Shown here one piece after another: positions 56,235-64,000 of a stretch of DNA of 64,000 bases. Source of the DNA: PALSA-693 sp963834725. GTDB lineage: Bacteria; Actinomycetota; Acidimicrobiia; Acidimicrobiales; Palsa-688. The position numbers and the translations under genes are program-made. Below the pieces are notes generated by a model that saw only the letters and a program-made list of their open reading frames with translations, was not told where the DNA came from and did no database searches. The stretch spans positions 5,456,001-5,520,000 of the forward strand of contig CAWICN010000001.1 in the NCBI GenBank assembly GCA_963834725.1, in the 5' to 3' direction. Position 1 is the first letter of the stretch. Every line of letters begins with the position of its first letter.

Positions 56235-57134
56235 ATGAGCCGCCCGGCCAATCAACTTCCCGTTCCCCGCCATCCCCGCCATCCCTGGCTTGCCGGCGCC
56301 CGGCCGCGGACGCTGCCCGCTTCCGCCATGCCGGTAGTCGTAGGTACGGCCGCCGCCAGCGCCGCGGGATCGGTCATCTGGTGGCGGGCAACGGTGGCCA
56401 TGGTCGTGGCCATTGCGCTCCAGGTCGGGACCAACTACGCCAACGACTACAGCGACGGTCTGCGCGGGACCGACACCGTCCGGGTCGGACCGGTGCGCCT
56501 GGTGGCGGCGGGCCTCGCCTCGCCGCGGGCCGTGCGCGGCGCCGCGGCGGCGGCCTTCGCCGTCGCGGCCGGCGGGGGCCTGTCGCTCGCAGCGGTCGCC
56601 GGCTGGTGGTTAATTCCGGTCGGGGCGGCCTGCATCGCGGCCGGATGGTTCTACACCGGCGGATCACGGCCCTACGGGTACGCCGGGTTTGGCGAGGTCT
56701 CCGTCTTCGTCTTCTTCGGGCTGGTGGCCACCGTAGGCTCGGCGTACGTCCAGGTGGAACGGATCACCTGGCTGGCCGTGGTGGGCGCCGTTCCTATCGG
56801 GCTCCTAGTCGTAGCGCTGCTCGTGGTCAACAACCTTCGCGACATCCCAGGGGACCACGCGAGCGGCAAGCGGACCTTGGCGGTGCGGATTGGTGCGCCA
56901 GCGACGAGGAGGCTGTATGCGGCGACCGTGCTGGTGCCCTTCGGGGTGGCGGTCGTTCTCGCGGCGTGGCGACCGGGAGTGCTTCTGGTGCTCCTGTCTC
57001 TGCCGCTCGCGATCCCACTCGTCCGCCAGGTCCTGAGCGGCGTCGAGGGCAAGGGCCTCATCTCGGTGCTCGGGAAAACCGGGCGTCTGCAGCTGGTTTT
57101 CGGCGCCCTACTGGCGGCGGGGATCGTCATCTAG
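56235..57134 (+). CDS. menA: 1,4-Dihydroxy-2-naphthoate polyprenyltransferase MenA
   Basis: Membrane UbiA-type prenyltransferase making demethylmenaquinone. WLAGARPRTLPASAMPVVVG, first Asp-rich motif QVGTNYANDYSDGLRGTDTV, and second Asp-rich motif NNLRDIPGDHASGKRTLAVR; about eight membrane helices. Divergent from menE with start codons back to back, convergent with menH (8-bp overlap at the stops). Confidence 0.95.
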   Translation: MSRPANQLPVPRHPRHPWLAGARPRTLPASAMPVVVGTAAASAAGSVIWWRATVAMVVAIALQVGTNYANDYSDGLRGTDTVRVGPVRLVAAGLASPRAVRGAAAAAFAVAAGGGLSLAAVAGWWLIPVGAACIAAGWFYTGGSRPYGYAGFGEVSVFVFFGLVATVGSAYVQVERITWLAVVGAVPIGLLVVALLVVNNLRDIPGDHASGKRTLAVRIGAPATRRLYAATVLVPFGVAVVLAAWRPGVLLVLLSLPLAIPLVRQVLSGVEGKGLISVLGKTGRLQLVFGALLAAGIVI

Positions 57135-57894
57135 GGCTCTCTAAGGGCTCGGCCAAAAACGGGCGGATGATCTTCAGAAATTCGTCGGGTCGCTCAAGGT
57201 GGCAGGCGTGACCGGCTCCTGTGACAACGGCGAGGGTGGCGTTGCCCCCGATCCCAGCTGCCAGCCGGCGGGCATGGCCGAGATAGGCGTCATCCTCGCT
57301 GCCGGCCACGACGAGAACGGGCATCTCCAACTGCGACAGCCGGGACCAGAGCGGCTGCTGGGTCCCGGTCCCGGCCAGGCGCAAGCTGGCGGCCAGGCCG
57401 GCGGCTGTTCCCCCGAGGCGGCTGTCGACGGCGGCCGCCTCGGGGGGCAGGCTGGCGAAGAGAGGCCGCTCGAGCCACCAGGCGACGAACGAGGCCACAC
57501 CCTCTTTCTCCACCTTGGTCGCCAACGCCTCATCCGATTGGCGACGGGCGGCCCGGTCCTGCGGATCGTCGATCCCACCGGTGGCGCTGACCAGTACCAG
57601 CCGGTGCACCATGTCGGGGTGGCGCAGCGCCACGTGCAATGCATACCGACCGCCCATCGAGTAGCCGATCCAGGCCGCCTCGCCGCCGACCCGGGCCATG
57701 AGATCCGCACCGGACGGCAGATCCGCCTCGACGTGCGCCGACTGCCCGTGCCCCGGTGCGTCAAGGGCGACGACGGTGTGATGCTGGGCCAGCGTTGCGG
57801 CGATGGTTCCCCACGATCGGGCCGACTGGGTGAAGCCGTGGATGAGCACGACCGGCGTCGCCCTTTCCCCACCGCTCCGCGTGCAACACGGCAT
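57127..57894 (-). CDS. menH: SHCHC synthase-like alpha/beta hydrolase MenH
   Basis: Alpha/beta hydrolase expected to eliminate pyruvate from SEPHCHC. VVLIHGFTQSARSWGTIAAT, VALDAPGHGQS, nucleophile elbow WIGYSMGGRYALHVALRHPD, and His in VVTGAGHACHLERPDEFL. Residue pattern matches MenH, and it is divergent from menD, the preceding enzyme, 9 bp away. Start is ATG 57894, which lies right after the conserved fold begins at residue 15. Confidence 0.9.
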   Translation of the reverse strand: MPCCTRSGGERATPVVLIHGFTQSARSWGTIAATLAQHHTVVALDAPGHGQSAHVEADLPSGADLMARVGGEAAWIGYSMGGRYALHVALRHPDMVHRLVLVSATGGIDDPQDRAARRQSDEALATKVEKEGVASFVAWWLERPLFASLPPEAAAVDSRLGGTAAGLAASLRLAGTGTQQPLWSRLSQLEMPVLVVAGSEDDAYLGHARRLAAGIGGNATLAVVTGAGHACHLERPDEFLKIIRPFLAEPLESPR

Positions 57895-57903
57895 GATCCT
57901 CGC

Positions 57904-59829
57904 ATGACCAATCCTTCTCCCGCGGACGTGCAGGCCGCCTTCTGTGCGGTGCTCGTCGATGAGTGGGCCCGGGCGGGCGTCACCGATGTGGTCGTCGCAC
58001 CCGGATCGCGCTCCACGCCGCTCGTCATGGCCCTGGACGGCGATCGCCGGATTCGCGTGCACGTGGTCCTCGACGAGCGCGCCGCTGGTTTCGTCGGCCT
58101 CGGTGTGGGCCTGGCGACGGGCCGGCCGGCAGTCGTGGTCACCACCAGCGGAACGGCCGCTGTCGAGCTGCACCCCGCCGTGGTGGAGGCGTCCCACGCT
58201 GCGATCCCGCTGATCGCAGCAACCGCCGATCGGCCCTCCGAGCTCCACGGAGTCGGCGCCCCCCAGACCGTTGACCAGGACCGGCTGTACGGCCCCAGTC
58301 CCCGATGGGCGGTCTCCCCCGGCGTGGCCGACGCCGCAGCGGCGGCCAGCTGGCGTCCATTGGCGGCCCGGTCCGTGGCGGTGGCCATCGATGGCCCGGG
58401 CGGCCCGGGACCGGTGCACCTCAACCTGGCTTTCCGTGAGCCGCTACTCGGAACCGGTCCAGCCGGAATGCCGGCCCCGGCAGCCATGGCGGCCGTTCCC
58501 CCAGGACGGGCCGGCGGAGGGCCGTGGCACCGCCGGCTACCGGCCGCCGGCGGTCCTCCGCCCCCGTCGGTCGTCTCGCAGCTGGCCGCCTACGGCGGAG
58601 GCCGGGGCATGATCGTCGCCGGCGCCGGCGCCGGCGCCGGCGATCCGGCCACGCTTGTTGCTGCCGCCCGTGCTCTTGGGTGGCCCCTGCTCGCGGATCC
58701 GCGCTCGGGCTGCCGGGTGCCGGGCGCGCCAGTGGTGGCGGCCGCGGATGCTCTGCTGCGGATACCCCGGATTGCCGCCTGGCGGCCCGACGTTGTGGTC
58801 CGCTTCGGGGCGCCATGGGCGTCCAAGGTGCTCACCCAATGGCTCGCCGGCCTCGACCCGGCCGTGTCCCAGGTGCTGGTGGACCCCTGGGGCCGCTGGG
58901 GAGATCCTGATCGGCGGGTTGAGCAGGTGATTGCCGCCGAGCCGACTGCCATCGCGACCGCCCTGCTGGCGTCCGGGGGGGTGCGGTCTGGCGGGGGGGT
59001 GCGGTCTGGCGGGGGGGTGCGGGCCGGCGGGCGGGTGCGGGCCGGGGAGGGGGTGCGGGCCGGGGAGGGGGTGCGGTCTGGCGGGGCGGTGCGGGCCGGC
59101 GAGGGCGTGCGGTCTGGCGGGGGGGTCGGGCCGGATCCGATGTGGGCGTGCCAGTGGGCGGACGCCGAGCGGGCCGCCCAAGCCGTCTTCGACCGCGAGC
59201 TGGCCCCCGGCGCTCCGCTGGGGATGAGCGAGCCGGGCGTGGCCCGCGCCGTGGTGGCAGCCCTGCCGAAGGACGCCGTGCTGTTGGCCTCGTCCTCCAT
59301 GCCAGTCCGCGACGTTGAGTGGTACTCGGCCCCTCGGGAGCAGGTGACAGTGCTGTCCAACCGAGGAGTCAACGGCATCGACGGGGTGCTGTCGACCGCG
59401 ATCGGTGTGGCGCTCGGCGGCCGAGCGCCGACGGTGGCACTGGTGGGCGACCTGGCTTTCCTCTACGACGTCGGCGCGCTGCTCTGGTCGTCCCGCCGGG
59501 ATCTGGCGCTCACGATCGTGGTGGTGGACAACAACGGCGGGGGGATCTTTTCCTTCCTGCCCCAGGCGATCGCACTCGGCGAAGGGCAGTTCGAGCAGTA
59601 CTGGGGGACGCCCCATGGCGCCGACCTGACTGCCATCGCCTCCGCCTACGGGGTTGAGGTGGTGCAGTGCCGAAATCGCGACTCGCTCAATAGAGTCCTG
59701 GCCCAGGTCGGCCGGCCCGGCGTACGGGTGGCGGTAGTGCCGTCGGATCGGGCGGTCAACGTGATGGCTCACGACCGTCTGCATGGTGCAGTCGCTGAGG
59801 CAGTGGCGTCGGTGGTGGGAACCAAGTAG
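57904..59829 (+). CDS. menD: SEPHCHC synthase MenD
   Basis: Thiamine-diphosphate enzyme of menaquinone synthesis, 641 residues. VVVAPGSRSTPLVMALDGDR, DERAAGFVGLGVGLATGRPA, TSGTAAVELHPAVVEASHAA and ThDP motif VALVGDLAFLYDVGALLWSS with VVVDNNGGGIFSFLPQ. A block of eight 18-bp repeats (VRSGGG/VRAGEG) at 58981-59124 is inserted in the linker before the ThDP domain, which normally has no such insert. ATG start. Confidence 0.96.
   Translation: MTNPSPADVQAAFCAVLVDEWARAGVTDVVVAPGSRSTPLVMALDGDRRIRVHVVLDERAAGFVGLGVGLATGRPAVVVTTSGTAAVELHPAVVEASHAAIPLIAATADRPSELHGVGAPQTVDQDRLYGPSPRWAVSPGVADAAAAASWRPLAARSVAVAIDGPGGPGPVHLNLAFREPLLGTGPAGMPAPAAMAAVPPGRAGGGPWHRRLPAAGGPPPPSVVSQLAAYGGGRGMIVAGAGAGAGDPATLVAAARALGWPLLADPRSGCRVPGAPVVAAADALLRIPRIAAWRPDVVVRFGAPWASKVLTQWLAGLDPAVSQVLVDPWGRWGDPDRRVEQVIAAEPTAIATALLASGGVRSGGGVRSGGGVRAGGRVRAGEGVRAGEGVRSGGAVRAGEGVRSGGGVGPDPMWACQWADAERAAQAVFDRELAPGAPLGMSEPGVARAVVAALPKDAVLLASSSMPVRDVEWYSAPREQVTVLSNRGVNGIDGVLSTAIGVALGGRAPTVALVGDLAFLYDVGALLWSSRRDLALTIVVVDNNGGGIFSFLPQAIALGEGQFEQYWGTPHGADLTAIASAYGVEVVQCRNRDSLNRVLAQVGRPGVRVAVVPSDRAVNVMAHDRLHGAVAEAVASVVGTK
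58981..59124 (+). repeat. 18-bp tandem repeats inside menD
   Basis: Eight consecutive 18-bp units (starts at 58981, 58999 and every 18 bp to 59107), GTGCGGTCTGGCGGGGGG or variants with GGGCCGGGGAGG, encoding VRSGGG and VRAGEG. Confidence 0.93.
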
Positions 59830-59906
59830 GGGGCAGTAGCGGCGCGCAGGTGGGGACCAAGTGGGCGCTCGGCGGCCGCCGGCCCGGCACCGCGTCTCGC
59901 CACGGA

Positions 59907-59985
59907 TTTTCTGACGCGAACGGCGCCCGTTTGAGGGTCCCACGACCATTCTCTATCGCGACAGGCGCCCGGTTGAAGGGCACGC
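59907..59985. repeat. Degenerate repeat pair after menD
   Basis: TTTTCTGACGCGAACGGCGC (59907) and TTCTCTATCGCGACAGGCGC (59949) are two related units, each continuing with CCG(G/T)TTGA(A/G)GGG. They resemble the units before mraZ at 8753-8834. The rest of the 59830-60097 gap holds nothing I recognise. Confidence 0.45.
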
Positions 59986-60097
59986 CGCTACATAAAAAGC
60001 CAAGCTAAACATCTTCAAGACGCCGGTCGGGCTGGGTCGGTCGAGAGCGAGGCGCCGCCTGCCATCAGGCGCCAGTGCCACGGTCGTCAGCTCGGCT

Positions 60098-61601
60098 TTA
60101 CGGACGGACGAGCGCGGCAAGCAGGGCCTGGAGCTTGAGCTGGGTCTCGGTCAGTTCGTCGGCCGGGTCCGAGCCCCTCACCATGCCGTTGCCCGCGTAG
60201 ATACTGGCGCAGGCCCCGTCCACCTCCGCGGACCGGATCCCGATGGCCCATTTCCCGTCGCCCCGAGCGTCGACCCACCCCACGGGCCCGGCATAACGGC
60301 CACGGTCGAACCCCTCCACCGACTGCAGGAACTGCACTGCTACCGACGTGGGCTTTCCGCCAACGGCAGGGGTCGGGTGGAGGCGAACGGCCAGCTCCAA
60401 CGCCGAGAGCGGCGTGCGAGCGTCAAGCCGGGCATTGATCCGGGTGGCAAGGTGGGACACGTTGCGAAGGCTCATCACCGACGGCTCTTCGGGCACGTTC
60501 AGTTCCACACAGACGTCCTTCAGGGCGGCGCACAGGACCTCGACCACGTACCCGTGCTCCCGCCTGACCTTCGGTGACGCCATCAGGCCGGCGACGAGGG
60601 CCTCGTCGGCATGGGCGTCCCCGCTGCGCGCGAGCTGTTCCCGCCAGCGGGTGGCTCACGACCCGATCACCGGTACGGCTGACCAGCAACTCGGGACTGG
60701 CGCCAATAAAGCCGTCGATCGAGAACACCATGCACGATGGGTACAGGGCGATCAGGCGCGCCAGGACGTCGCTCTTGACGAACGGGCGGTTGGCTGTGAT
60801 GTCGATTCGGCGGGCGAGTACCACCTTGTCGAACTCGCCGGCTTCGATGCGCTCGATGGCCGCCGCCACCCGCTCTTTCCAGACGTGGTGCGGCATCGAA
60901 GGGGTGAGGGTGAACTCGTCTGGCGGGTCACCGACCGGAGTTTCGCCGGACCCACGTCCCGGGGACCCATCGGGCCCCGACGCAGCCGGCGCCGACCCAG
61001 CCCGCCCCGACCCCACCGGCGCCGCCCCGGCCGGCGCGGACCCAGCCAATGCCCATCCAGCCGGCCCGGACCCACTCGGTCCGGAGCCACTCGCCCCGGA
61101 CCCACTCGGCCCGGACCCACTCGGCCCGGACCCACTCGGTCCGGAGCCCCTCGGCCGCGATGTTGTGGCCGAACGTTCGACAGGATACGGGCCGGGTGTC
61201 CCCCGATCACGGTCGGCCCGCTCGATAGTTGTCAACCAGGCTCGCTCACCCCTGCGGCCCACGACTCGCCGCGGGACGACGAGGGTCCCCGGCGCGGTCG
61301 GGTCGAACGGCAGGGCGCCCATGGCCACGGCACCACATCCCGGCAAGCCCACCTCGTCCTCCACGGAAATGGCCGCCAAGGCCTGGCGCACGTGGGCTAC
61401 TGAGGCCGCATCGGCGAACCCGCCGGGTAGATCCAGGCGCAGGGCCGTCCCGTGGGCTGCCAGCCCTCCGTCTTCCTCTCGCCACATGAGCCCGTCGTCG
61501 CCAGCCACCTCGAGCAGGTCCGGCAACTCGGGGACGGCAATAGTGCGTGCGACCAGCGCGGGTGCCGATGTCTGGGCGGTCCAGCGCCCGACCGTGGTCA
61601 C
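60098..61601 (-). CDS. menF: Isochorismate synthase MenF, with a frameshift
   Basis: Chorismate-binding enzyme, first step to menaquinone. N-terminal half in one frame: EKLR-type region at TLTPSMPHHVWKERVAAAIE, GEFDKVVLARRIDITANRPF, FSIDGFIGASPELLVSRTGD and VVSHPLAGTA; C-terminal half in another: MASPKVRREHGYVVEVLCAA, LHPTPAVGGKPTSVAVQFL and FDRGRYAGPVGWVDARGDGK. The shift is in the GGGG run (60619-60622). A repeat linker of SGPSG type (about 60990-61155) is inserted before TPVGDPPDEF. GTG at 61601 overlaps the menG stop (GTGA). Confidence 0.9.
61036..61155 (-). repeat. 15-bp tandem repeats inside menF
   Basis: Units of CTCGGCCCGGACCCA type (plus-strand reading), about six in the best-kept part (61066-61155), more degenerate before. 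Encode SGPSG steps. Confidence 0.85.
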
Positions 61602-62305
61602 GGTTTGCCGCGGGTGGCGGTGATCAACTGGGTGATACCGCCCGAGAGTAAACGGCGGTCGACCTCGTGCAAAGCCGGCCGCGGCCAACTGGTCTAGCAG
61701 GTCGGCCGCGGCCGGCAGGTAAGCCACAGACCTGGGCAGGTAGCGGTAGGCGTCTCGATCGGACAGCAGCGCCCCGAGGCGTGGAACGACGTGCCCGAAG
61801 TACACCGAATGGCCGGCCCGCAGCACCGGGTGAACGGGGGTGGACACGTCGAGCAAGGCCATGCGACCCCCCGGCCGGAGGATCCGGGCCATCTCGGCGA
61901 AGAAGGAGTCGAGGGCCACGAAGTTGCGCAGCGCGAAGCCGCTCACGGCCCCGTCGGCGCTCGCCACGCCGGAGCGGGAGCTGCAAGGCGTCCGCCTGCA
62001 CGAGCGGTGCGCCCGTATGGGCATGGGCGAGCATGCCGGCCGACAGGTCGACGCCGACCGGGTCGTACCGAGCCAGGCTCAGGTCCCGGCACAGGTCGCC
62101 GGTGCCGCAAGCCACGTCGAGCACCCGCGCCCCGGCCGGCAATCCGAGGGCCTGGACGGTCGGCCCGGCGCCAGCGGCGATCGAGTCCAACGGTCATGAC
62201 CCGGTTGACCAGGTCATAGCGCGGGGCGATGGTGTCGAACATGGACCGCACGGCGCGGACCTTGGCCGTACCCTCCGGCAGGGCCGTGCTCGGCGCCGAG
62301 CTCAT
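61598..62305 (-). CDS. menG: Demethylmenaquinone methyltransferase MenG/UbiE, with three frameshifts
   Basis: SAM methyltransferase finishing menaquinone. N-terminus VRAVRSMFDTIAPRYDLVNR; after a shift near 62160, LPAGARVLDVACGTGDLCRD; after a second near 61975, VSGFALRNFVALDSFFAEMA with RILRPGGRMALLDVSTPVHP; after a third near 61665, VDRRLLSGGITQLITATRGK and stop. All four pieces match the family in order, so the gene is probably intact in the organism. Confidence 0.85.
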
Positions 62306-62357
62306 TTGCTGCCCGGGCCCTCGTGTCTCAGGCTCAGGGCCGGGTTGGAGGTCCCCG

Positions 62358-62814
62358 TCACGCGTAGTAACGGAACACGACCTCGGCGACGCACACCGGT
62401 TTGGTGCTGCCCTCGACCTCGAAGGTCACGGCCAGGGTGACCTGAACCCCGCCCGCCACGTCTTCGAGTTCGGCGAGCGTGGCGCCGGCACGCACCTTGG
62501 AGCCGACCGGGACCGGGGCCGGGAAACCGCAGCTTGTTGAGCCCGTAGTTGATCGTCATGGACGTCCCGGTGACAACCACGATCTCGGGCAGCAGCACCG
62601 GGACCAGCGAGAGGGTCAGGTAGCCGTGGGCGATGGGCGCGCCGAAAGGGCCGGCCTTGGCCCGCTCCACGTCGACGTGGATCCACTGGTGGTCGCCGGT
62701 GGCGTCGGCGAACAGGTTGACCTGCTCCTGGGTCACCTCGTGCCACTCGCTGTAGCCGAGGTGCTCACCGACGAGCTGCTTGAGCCCGCCGATCCCGTCG
62801 ATCGTCGTCGTCAT
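62358..62814 (-). CDS. MaoC-like hotdog dehydratase, with a frameshift
   Basis: MaoC/R-hydratase family hotdog protein. LVGEHLGYSEWHEVTQEQVN, FADATGDHQWIHVDVERAKA (hydratase Asp/His), GPFGAPIAHGYLTLSLVPVL, and INYGLNKLRFP. After a one-base shift near 62521 (CCC run), APVPVGSKVRAGATLAELED and VEGSTKPVCVAEVVFRYYA finish the domain. Substrate unknown; probably an enoyl-CoA or related compound. Confidence 0.85.
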
Positions 62815-62845
62815 GGCCAGCAGGCTAGGCCACCCCGGCGAGCCG

Positions 62846-63188
62846 TTATCGAAACCAGGTGCGCCGGTAGGCCCGGCTCTGCGGGTGCAGCAGAAGCGCC
62901 ACCAGGGCGCCGTAGAAGAGGAGGCTCACGATTGAGCCGAACGACAGATGCAGGACCGTGAACGCCACCAGCAGGATCGCGAGACCCAGACCCAACCAGT
63001 AGCCCCACTTCTTCTCGTTGGCGATACCCCAGCCGGCACCGACCTGCCCGATGATCAGCAACAGAGCGAGGACCGAGAAGGCGGCTAATCGAGAGCAGGA
63101 GGTCGAGGGCGGCGTTGACGTACATCAGCATCGTCGCCATCATCAGCGTCTGCGGTTGGGTGCGGTCGACCCAGCGGTTGGACGGCAT
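62846..63188 (-). CDS. Small membrane protein, with a frameshift
   Basis: Unrecognised membrane protein of about 113 residues. Start MPSNRWVDRTQPQTLMMATM and an N-terminal helix; the second frame gives GQVGAGWGIANEKKWGYWLG and the hydrophobic LGLAILLVAFTVLHLSFGSI with VSLLFYGALVALLLHP. The shift is near 63085-63095 (IS/RLL versus FSVLALLLII). Homologues I recall are hypothetical. Confidence 0.7.
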
Positions 63189-63193
63189 GGCTA

Positions 63194-64000
63194 TCAGTTT
63201 GGCAGCAGCGCTGCGTTAGCGGCGGTCAACGCTGCCGGGCGGGCCGCGAGCTGTCCGCACGCGGCGTCGATGTCGGTGCCCCGGTTGCGGCGGACGGTGG
63301 CGTTGACCCCGAAGGCGAGGAGCTGGTCGCGGAAGCGGCCGCACGCCCGCCGGAGGCGGTTCCTCGTCGCGGGTAGCCGGGGGTCGGGTTGAGGGGGATC
63401 AGGTTGACGTGGGCGCCGAGGGGCCGGGCCAGGTCGGCCAGCTCGGCGGCGTCGACGGGCCGGTCGTTGACGCCGTCGATGAGGGCCCACTCGAAGCTGA
63501 GGCGCCGTCCTTTGGCCGTCAGGTACTGGCGGCAGGCCTCGATCAGGACGGCAAGGGGATAGCGGCGGTTGAGCGGGACCAGGCTGTCGCGGAGGGCGTC
63601 GTTGGCGGCGTGCAGGGACACGGCCAGGTTGACCGGAAGGGACTCGCGGGCCAGGCGGCGGATGCCGGGCACCACCCCGACCGTCGAGATGGTGAGGTGC
63701 CGGGCCGAGAGCCCGACATCGTCGTGGAGCCGCTCGATCGCGCCCCACACCCGGTCGTAGTTGGCGAGCGGCTCGCCCATGCCCATGAACACCACGTTGG
63801 ATAGCCGGGACGGGCGAGCGGCCCGCCGGGCCGCGGATGCACCTGCTCGACGATCTCGCCCGTGCTCAGGTGGCGGGCGAACCCGGCCTGGCCGGTGGCG
63901 CAGAACGAGCAGCCCATGGCGCAGCCGGCCTGGCTCGAGACGCAGACGGTGGCCCGGTCGGGGTAGTGCATCAGCACCGTCTCGACCCGGGCCCCATCGG
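63194..64000 (-). CDS. rlmN: 23S rRNA A2503 methyltransferase RlmN, partial and frameshifted
   Basis: Radical SAM methylase; the N-terminus is beyond the window end. The cluster motif is in QAGCAMGCSFCATGQAGFAR (CxxxCxxC); then STGEIVEQV, a shift near 63805-63838, VVFMGMGEPLANYDRVWGAI and LTISTVGVVPGIRRLARESL, a second shift near 63367, and ATVRRNRGTDIDAACGQLAA (C of ACGQL). All family motifs occur in order. Confidence 0.9.

Overview
A very GC-rich window from an actinobacterial chromosome, probably a deep lineage such as Acidimicrobiia (inference). Actinobacterial markers are a DUF3040 protein, DivIVA/Wag31 and SepF beside ftsZ without ftsA, the proteasome activator Bpa, and a DksA/TraR-like protein with a histone-H1-like tail. 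No rRNA, tRNA, CRISPR array, prophage or insertion sequence was seen; everything recognisable is core metabolism.

Layout. 1-8.6 kb: the 3' end of dinB, DUF3040, a convergent moxR-DUF58-transglutaminase operon, a ROK sugar kinase, an HNH nuclease and a lipoate ligase-like gene. 8.9-28.9 kb: the division and cell-wall (dcw) cluster mraZ-rsmH-ftsL-pbpB-murE-mraY-murD-ftsW-murG-murC-murB-ftsQ, then ftsZ-pgeF-yggS-sepF-yggT-divIVA and a small membrane protein. Most junctions are ATGA/GTGA overlaps. murF is absent, and an MraZ-box promoter starts the cluster. 29-34.6 kb: ileS divergent from traR/dksA-lspA-rluD. 34.7-44.7 kb: a cobalamin cluster, mostly on the minus strand (cobB-cobI-cobM-cbiD-cobL-cbiG/cobJ-ferredoxin-ABM protein-cobH), divergent from cbiX. 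It encodes the early-cobalt (anaerobic-type) corrin route. 44.5-51.9 kb: an Rrf2 regulator, a phosphatase-family protein, bpa, dnaE1 and two unknown genes. 52-64 kb: a thioredoxin-domain protein, an epoxide-hydrolase-like enzyme, the menaquinone genes menE/menA/menH/menD/menF/menG, a MaoC-like protein, a membrane protein and the 3' part of rlmN.

Two window-wide signals stand out. First, short tandem repeats (15-60 bp units, always a multiple of three when coding) sit in-frame in many otherwise conserved housekeeping proteins (FtsL, MurG, MurC, FtsQ, IleS, DnaE1, CbiG/CobJ, CobH, MenD, MenF). Some intergenic gaps carry them too. Second, apparent frameshifts interrupt conserved genes (moxR, murE, dnaE1, the thioredoxin-domain gene, menF, menG, maoC, rlmN and others). 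They are concentrated after 53 kb and several lie at short G or C runs, so assembly error is more likely than gene decay.

The most distinctive gene-level observation is a CobI methyltransferase carrying an N-terminal ribbon-helix-helix DNA-binding module. Coordinates of frameshifted genes span the whole locus.
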